Origin: Apostichopus japonicus
Lineage: Eukaryota; Echinodermata; Holothuroidea; Aspidochirotida; Stichopodidae
Reading direction: 5' to 3'
DNA length: 64,000 bases
Assembly: GCF_037975245.1 (NCBI RefSeq)
Contig: NC_092573.1
Span: 20,739,265 to 20,803,264, forward strand
Shown piece by piece: positions 26,301-35,300 of the stretch. The number at the start of each line of letters is the position of its first letter. The stretch's first letter is position 1. The translations under genes were made by a program, and so were the position numbers. The notes beneath the pieces were generated by a model. The model made no database searches. It was not told where the DNA came from and saw only the letters and a program-made list of their open reading frames with translations.

Positions 26301-29300
26301 TTTTGTTCGAACGAGTGTCCTCTTCACTTATATATAAAGGAAAGTAGCTTTCCCTCCACTTATTATTATATCCAACCAATGTGAACAAGTCCACTTAAGT
26401 TTTAGTTAAATTTAGGAAAGTTAACTGTTTCAGAATGCGGCACACGGTTTGGGGCGAGTCTTCAATGCCTTTAATGAATATTTCTATCCTTAGAACCCGA
26501 TCTACCAAATTGAGTCGTCTGTCTGTGGCATGTTGCCAATCTGTCTGTCTGTGTTTTTGGCATTGTCAGTATATAACTAGTGTGTTCAGTGTTCACAGTA
26601 TTTCTTGATATACCCTTTACTCTATTTTCTTGCCTATAATATTCTGGGGTACATTCACTGACTACTTTTCATCACATCTCTAGCCCCCTCACCTCTTTCT
26701 GTTACTAATGAGGAATGTGTAAAAGTAAGTTGGCCTGACGTTTCGATCCTAGCAGGATCTTCTTCAGAGGCTAAATGACAAGTAACAGTAACAGAAGGGA
26801 CAAAAACACGCACAGAATACAGACAGGTTAATGAGCAGGGTGAACACAAAGAGAAAGATGTAAGGGGATTAGTAGACAAGGGACTAATGAGGAATAGTAG
26901 AAATAATACTAATGTGTCGCCAGAAGAAGTCAGCTGGTATCATACAGTATGAAAGCGTAAATATACAAGTCGCCTACGGTAAAACCCACAGAAAGTGGTC
27001 TGCTTCGCCTTGGATGGTTAAAAGATAATATTAAACCACACTATTTCCCCCACCCACCCTTCTTCAGAATGAAAGTTTTTGTAAACGAGTTCAGCAAATC
27101 TGGTCTTATGAAAGTGTAAGATGCTTTGGTTGAATATGTTCTGTTAACAAATTCATGCTTACTTTTCATTCTGTAATTGTAATTTGTCACGCATGAATTT
27201 TAAGTTGTCCTAGGGCTCTAATATTTCCGGGTTCACTCCCAGGTCTACATGTTTTTTTCCGGTCATATCTTTTCCTGGCTTCCTGCAGTTCGAGAGATCG
27301 AATGCTTTCACACGTGGACGTCTTTCATATTCAGACACTTTTACTTGTTAGTGAAGTCACATTCTAGCTCACATCATTTTGTCCCACATTATCCTTACAT
27401 GTCCTCTTTTTGTCGCATAAAGTTTATTAATATAAATATCAGATGACCAGTCCTAAATCGGTCCAGATAAAAACAAAATTGTTAAAGAAGGACTTACTGC
27501 TCCTTCCACTTCGTCTTCGGAGAGGTAACCGTGAGGAACAAAGAAGCCATCGTCCGACTCATCTCCGCTATCATTGTCATCTTCATCTTCAGTCTGTAGA
27601 AATAAAATAGGAACAAAACGGTTGCTATGCAATGAAGTAAGGGTTACAATCATGCACTTATTTATTACAAACGATTTTTAAATTGAATCAGTCAACAACA
27701 AATGCAGGTGAGCATTGAACAGCAGTCTATTTACACAATGGGGTCTGCAATAAAGTTACTTTCGACCTAGTTGTGCTACATTCTGCCAACCTTTCAAAAG
27801 GTAGGGGGTCTCCCAAACTCATGTCCTCATGGCTGCAAACTTGTTACCCCATCATAACTGTAATACAATACTTTCTACAAAAGTATTAAGATTTACAGGA
27901 ATATTTGCACATAGTAGTTTTGCATTCTCACTACTTTAGACCTCACATTTCTAAGATTTACAGGAATATTTGTCATAGAAGCTTTGCAATATTTGTAACA
28001 GAAGCTTTACATTCTCACTACTTTATACCTCACATTTCTAAGATTTACAGAAATATTTGCACTTAGCAGCTTTGCATTCTCCTTACTTTAGACCTCAATT
28101 TTCTAAGATTTACAGAAATATTTTGCACACCGAAGCTTTGCATTCTCCTTACTTGAGACCTCACATTTCTAATATTTACAGAAATATTTGTCATAGAAGC
28201 TTTGCATTCTCACTACTTTAGACCTCACACTTCTATACAAGTTGCACCTTGTTGCTTTCTGAGTCACTCCCAAGTTTTGTCTCCTTCTGTTGCGTCAAAT
28301 TAACAGCATCAGGAAATGAGCTTACGTGGGCCACCTCAAAATCCTTGGCAGTGGAGGTAGGGGTGGGGTGAAAGGGTATCTGGTGAAAGCTGGAGGGGGA
28401 AGTGGGTTGGGGAAAGGGAGTGAAGTAATGAGATGGAAAGGTGTGAAAAGATGGGAGGGGGTAACAAGAGGGAGTTGGGTGGAGCAGTGGGTGGTATCAT
28501 TTTGTATTTCTTGAATGACCTTGTGACTTACCCCTGAATCTGAAAGGCTTTCTCCAGGATCTTCCCATTCATCATCACTATCTACCTCATAGTCTAGTTG
28601 ATCCTTTAAACAATGAAAAGAAGACAATAAAAAATTTAAAATCAAAGTGAGTACAAACTTTGCAGCAAACTTACCATATTTTCTGATAAAATCTTGACCC
28701 TTTAAAATGTTTTTTTTGGAATGTGCAATCATATGCCATTCACATTCATAAATTTGGATGCAACACCTTTTCAAAATAATTTGTTTGGAACACATGTGCA
28801 CCTTTCAAGAATACTTTTTCTGTTGCCATGGATACATATGCTGCACAAGTTTGCTGGTTGAAACTTTGTGAACAGTCATCTTTAGGTACTGTTGTACTAT
28901 GAAAATTCAACGAAATTACTTCTCAACATTCTAGAAAAGCAAAAAGTCCCTTTTGAACTGACGTCTCACACTAAATATATAATCGTTTCTATCTGCAAAA
29001 TTGTCACTTTTTTAGAATATCTACATGGTACCAATGCCCAAGAAAACAATATCTTGGTTTGGCTGATGCAGGCAAAATCTCTATCATTTACTTTACAAAT
29101 TGCACGATAATGTATGGAAAAATATGATTCAAACAAAAATCTGAAAAATGATCTGAAGAAAAAATGACAGGAGCTAAAAATAGGACCATACCTTGTCTTT
29201 AGCAAAGGGTTTTCTCCCAGTAACACTAACACTCCTCTTTCTCCAAGTTCCAAAATAAGGAGGGCGATGATTCTCGTGGAATTGTAAAAGTTTGGCCTTG

Positions 29301-32300
29301 GCGGTTAGCTCCTCCGAAGATGACGATGGAACTTCCTCGATATCCGAGTCGTTCCTACAAAAGGAGAAATCGAGAGAGTGTTCGTGAAATGAGAGGTAAT
29401 CGAATGCAATCGACTGTCCAAAGTATGAGTTTGAATTAAACTGGACCGAGTGTAGAGACTGTTACAATAATTGCATACAATGTCGACACAAATGTCGACA
29501 CTTGCTGTAGGCTACCATAGAAATCACCTATTTAGTAGTCTAAACGAATTGTGCAAATTATAGTAAACATTGCTCAAGGAACCGCTCCTTGCACTCCCTT
29601 CTCCATTTTTTTATCTCATGTCACTGTAAAATACATATATAAACAATTAAGATGATTTCCCCAGAAAGTATTCTATACAAAAAAAAGTGGTAAATATCAC
29701 CAAGATATTTGAGGCCGGATCACAAATGCCAAAGAAGGCAAGTGGGGTGGGTCCAATGATGTCTTCCAGGACTACTTGTGGGGCTGTAAATACACCATGA
29801 AGTCCATGTTATTTACAATTTCATTTATATCATACACAATAAAAAATGATCATGGAGATTTCTCGGCAGTATATGACAATTTTAATTTTTTCCTCATTTT
29901 ATCTTGGCTTACTCGTCTTGCTCTTCATCTTTCATTGACCTCCGACTTCCTTTTGTTCTGCTGGATCGACCGATGTTGATTTGTCCAGATGAAAGCTCAG
30001 TTAGGTAATGCAAAGTTGTACTCTGCAAGAAAAAAATTCCCCAAAATTTAATGTATTCTTGGTCAGGTTCGGCCACCAAAAGCATTAAAAAAATTTATTT
30101 ATGACTTTAAGAGTGAAAATTCTGCACCAAGATCGTCTGACTACTTTCACAATTAATTCTGAATGATCTACAAATCTTTTGTTTCACTATCTTGCAACTT
30201 TTAACAGCTTTCAGTGGCGATGACTTTCATTGCTTCTTCATGCTGAAGAAACTTTTGATACAAACAATCATTAGTTTATCAATTATATTCAATTATTTCT
30301 GTTTTAAACCTTCTCACAGCGAGAGAATTGATCAATTGGTACTTCTCTTTGGTACTTCTCTTTATTGTTTATGTTTGGCAATGTTTGGAGTGCACCTACA
30401 GTGTACTAAAGAAGAGCCATGATTCCCAAACTATGGGTCCTGACTAGAGAAATTAGTCCCCAAGCGTTCACCAAAGGGTCCCAAGCCAAGTATTCATGTT
30501 TCTGATTGAATCGGACAGTAAGCTTCCTGTCACAAAAGGTTTGATAAATATTTATGCGTTGTTGTTTTACAATTTATCAGTCGGTGTACAGGTAGTTCTC
30601 ATTACTAACAAAGAAGTATATCTTTGGGTGAGTTTACGCCTTAGCAATTGATGGGTGGGTCACCACAAGAAATGCACCGTTTTCCCATTTGAAATTGGCC
30701 TCCCACTTTGTAAAGACATCCAAAATGAGCTAAATAAGTCAGATAGCCACCTGACGTGACGTCTAAGTTATAGGCTATTCGGCTACTCTCACAAACACAT
30801 GTGGCCGCTTGGCGATGTGTATTAACTGCCCCCCCCCCCGGGCCGACATTATTATAATGGTGTGCTTTGAGTTACTCACCTGACTGGAGAAGTTCCTGTC
30901 AAATTCTTCTTTCACCTCTTCGGCTAGAAATTTCTTAGTGCGAATGGTCGGCGCTATAACCATATCTCTGCGGAGTTGGAATGCTGCGAACGGACCGCAG
31001 TCCTCGTAATGAGTTGTAGTTGGGGTGGAGTCTGGGCTGGGTTTCTTGAAGAAACTTTTGAAGAGCAGTTGTTGTTTCTGGCTTTTCTTTATCTAGAATA
31101 AAACAAAGAGAAGAGAAGAAAATGAAACAGTAAAATATTCTTTAGCATTATTACTGATGTGAATGAGCTTTCAATCCTTATGAATATAAACATTCACTAT
31201 AAAATGCACTAAACTTGTACTTTCTTGTTTCACAATGGTGTGAGAGCAGGCATTATTCAGCTCGTACAATTGGAGCGGGGAGTGGGAGGGGAGAGGAAGG
31301 TGTGTACAAAGTTTGTTCCCTTTAGCATTCATTGATTAATGACACTGACATCCTCATTCATTACCAAGGTAACAACATAGATCTGAAACTCACAGCTTCT
31401 TCCTCTTCTTTCTTTTTCTCATCTTCTTGCTTCTGTTTTTCTTCAAGTTTCTTCTTCTTCTCTGCATTAAGCTGCCTACAAGAGATACAAATTGGATAAA
31501 CAGCTTTTAAAGAAAATGCCAGTGATAACAGTACCCACATAGCTGGCCTACATAGTTCATAAGTCAGCCAGTGGTTATGTGATACACAGCGCCTGGCTTC
31601 ACTGGTAACATGGTTTTAGAAGTTAATGATAGTGATAACAGTACCCACATAGCTGGCCTACATAGTTCATAAGTCAGCCAGTGGTTATGTCATACACAGC
31701 GCCTGGCTTCACTGGTAACATGGTTTTAGAAGTTAATGATAGTGATAACATTACCCACATAGCTGGCCTACATAGTTCATAAGTCAGCCAGTGGTTATGT
31801 CATACACAGCGCCTGGCTTCACTGGTAACATGGTTTTAGAAGTTAATGATAGTGATAACAGTACCCACATAGCTGGCCTACATAGTTCATAAGTCAGCCA
31901 GTGGTTATGTCATACACAGCGCCTGGCTTCACTGGTAACATGGTTTTAGAAGTTAATGATAGTGATAACAGTACCCACATAGCTGGCCTACATAGTTCAT
32001 AAGTCAGCCAGTGGTTATGTCATACACAGCGCCTGGCTTCACTGGTAACATGGTTTTAGAAGTTAATGATAGTGATAACAGTACCCACATAGCTGGCCTA
32101 CATAGTTCATAAGTCAGCCAGTGGTTATGTCATACACAGCGCCTGGCTTCACTGGTAACATGGTTTTAGAAGTTAATGATAGTGATAACAGTACCCACAT
32201 AGCTGGCCTACATAGTTCATAAGTCAGCCAGTGGTTATGTCATACACAGCGCCTGGCTTCACTGGTAACATGGTTTTAGAAGTTAATGATAGTGATAACA

Positions 32301-35300
32301 GTACCCACATAGCTGGCCTACATAGTTCATAAGTCAGCCAGTGGTTATGTCATACACAGCGCCTGGCTTCACTGGTAACATGGTTTTAGAAGTTAATGAT
32401 AGTGATAACAGTACCCACATAGCTGGCCTACATAGTTCATAAGTCAGCCAGTGGTTATGTCATACACAGCGCCTGGCTTCACTGGTAACATGGTTTTAGA
32501 AGTTATTGATAGTGATAACTGTACCCACATAGCTGGCCTATATAGTTCGTAAGTAAGCCAGTGGTTATGTCATACACAGCGCCTGGCTTCACTGGTAACA
32601 TGGTTTTAGAAGTTAATGATAGTGATAACAGTACCCACATAGCTGGCCTACATAGTTCATAAGTCAGCCAGTGGTTATGTCATACACAGCGCCTGGCTTC
32701 ACTGGTAACATGGTTTTAGAAGTTAATGATAGTGATAACAGTACCCACATAGCTGGCCTACATAGTTCATAAGTCAGCCAGTGGTTATGTCATACACAGC
32801 GCCTGGCTTCACTGGTAACATGGTTTTAGAAGTTAATGATAGTGATAACAGTACCCACATAGCTGGCCTACATAGTTCATAAGTCAGCCAGTGGTTATGT
32901 CATACACAGCGCCTGGCTTCACTGGTAACATGGTTTTAGAAGTTATTGATAGTGATAACTGTACCCACATAGCTGGCCTATATAGTTCGTAAGTAAGCCA
33001 GTGGTTATGTCATACACAGCGCCTGGCTTCACTGGTAACAAGGTTTTCACTTCTCAGTGGCATTCAAAGAGCCAGACCACAGTGGTTACATGGCTACCAA
33101 TAACCATGTGCATTTGACGAGGCTGCCGATGGTTAAAGATCACCAAATAGTTTAGTTAACATGGTTACCAGTAGCTACAGTTAACAAGGCTGCCAGTGGT
33201 TAAAGATCACATCATAGTCGAGTTAACATGGCTACCAGTAGCCACAGTTAACAAGGCTGCCAGTGGTTAAAGATCACCACATGGTCAAGTTAACATGATA
33301 CCCAGTAGCCAACAGTTAACGAGGCTGCCAGTGGTTAAAGATCACCACATGGTCGAGTTCACATGGTTACCAGTAGCCACAGATAACAAGGCTGCCAGTG
33401 GGTTAAAGATCACCACATAGTTACCATGGTGATGATACTGTACTTACTCTAATTCCTCCTGTTTCTTTTGTCTAGCTTCCAGCTTCTGTTTCCTCTTCTC
33501 TTCTTTTTCTTCCTCTTCTTTCTCTCGTCTCATCTGCTTCTCTTTCCTCTTGGCTTCCTTCTCCTTCCTCGCCTCCTCCTGCTCCAGCTGTCTCTTACGT
33601 TGTATTTCTTTCTTCTGAGCCTCTTTCTCCTTCCTCTCCGCATCCAGCTTCAATCTCCTCTCCTCTCTAATTCTTGCCTGTTTTACACAAAAATTTAGTC
33701 AATATTTCAATTAAAACCTCAACTGGTATATACTGTATATATGAATTTAACATTTTGGAGAAAAACAAACACATTTGTATGATCAATGGAAGAGTGCACC
33801 ACTGGCAAAATTGAGCACCTCAGCTGTGAGCCGATGACAATATTGACTTTATTGTACACCCCACCATCTGAGAGCGTGTGAGATAACATCGGTAGGCCTA
33901 CAATCGAGGAAAGCGTTGAGAGAATATTAACGAAGAGTTTGAGAGTACAAACCGGTCTCTTGGACTTACCTTTTCCGCTCGCATTTTCTGCTTCTCCTTC
34001 TCTTTCTCTAAAGTTTTTTCTGATTTAGGTTTCTATCAAAGGAAAAAACATGCAAGAAAACATATTACATGTATGAGGTATGGCTTTATGTCAAGTTCAG
34101 CCAATTCTAGCCAAACTTCCACAAAATGATCCCTAAACATCAGCTTTCTTCATCACGACAGGCTAGATTGGAAAAATAATGACGTTTCATTGTTTGAATT
34201 CGTGAATGTTCAAGGAAACGTGTCAAAGCTTAGCAATGAACCAAGTCTAGAGGAGACTGAGTTAGCCCTATGTGCCAGCAAAGCTTCTAACTTTAGTCCA
34301 AGGGATCCAGAAATTCCCTCTTAGTCAATTTTTAATATGAACCTAATTCAATCTTAACATACGTTCAGTAAATAGTGCAGCTGAGTTTGTTAATGTTAGA
34401 ATTAATATACTATTCTATTACAGCTTATACATGTTGTCAATTCATAACACAGAATGCAGAACTTGCTTCTTAAATCAGCAAAATACACACCCCTCTATTT
34501 CCTTTGCCCTTTTCCTCGATGGCAGACGGACTGCCGGAAGATGTTTTCTCCGATTCCGGTGAGTCTTCCTCCTGACTGCCGTCGCTGGATTGCGTTACCT
34601 CGTCTACCCTATCTTCGTTCCCGTCGCTCGCCGAATCTACCGATCCTGCCGATGAAGCCTTCGAAGTGTCTAAATTCTCACTTCCTTGACTCTGATTCAG
34701 AGCATGCTGTTCATCTGCACAGTCTTCCATATCCTCCTCATCCTCCACGAAGATGACGCACTCTGAGGTCGAGACCTGGGGCTGCTGGGTGGTCTGCAGG
34801 AATCCATCCAGGGAGCTGGACTTGGGAGGTGGTTTGAAAGGGGACTGGGCCCTCGGTGCGGGAGTGACTGCTTCCGAGGAACTCGTGGGCACCTGTTCTT
34901 CGTCGTCGACGATGATCACAATGGGAGACGGCTTTCCTACGGACTTTGGCGAGCTGGTGGCACTGGCCTTCGTGGGAGTCTTCTTCGGCTTGCTTCCGCC
35001 GGTTTTCAAGGAGGGTGAACAGATCTCCTCCGAGCTCACTCTCCGCTTCTTGGAAGCCGGAGACACCGATGGAACGATGGTCATTTGGCTGTTCTTTGGT
35101 GCAAAGGGCAAACGAGCTGAAAGAAGATCATTTAAAACAAGATTACCTACGATCAAGTCAATGTTATCAAATCAATTACGAGACTTAGGGCATTCTGAAA
35201 GACAAAACCAAACCACTTCAGGGAAAAGCTCTATGAAGTCATTATCTCTGAAAGGGATTGAAACAGCTCCTGGAAGTTTATCTACATAAGTACACTGTTT

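Noticed and set aside
31521-33048. CRISPR-like array
   Set aside because: Units are contiguous 110-bp repeats without unique spacers, in a eukaryotic intron.
33468-33698. Leu/Phe-rich plus-strand frame resembling a membrane protein
   Set aside because: Antisense shadow of the Lys/Glu-rich KER exon of CHAF1A.
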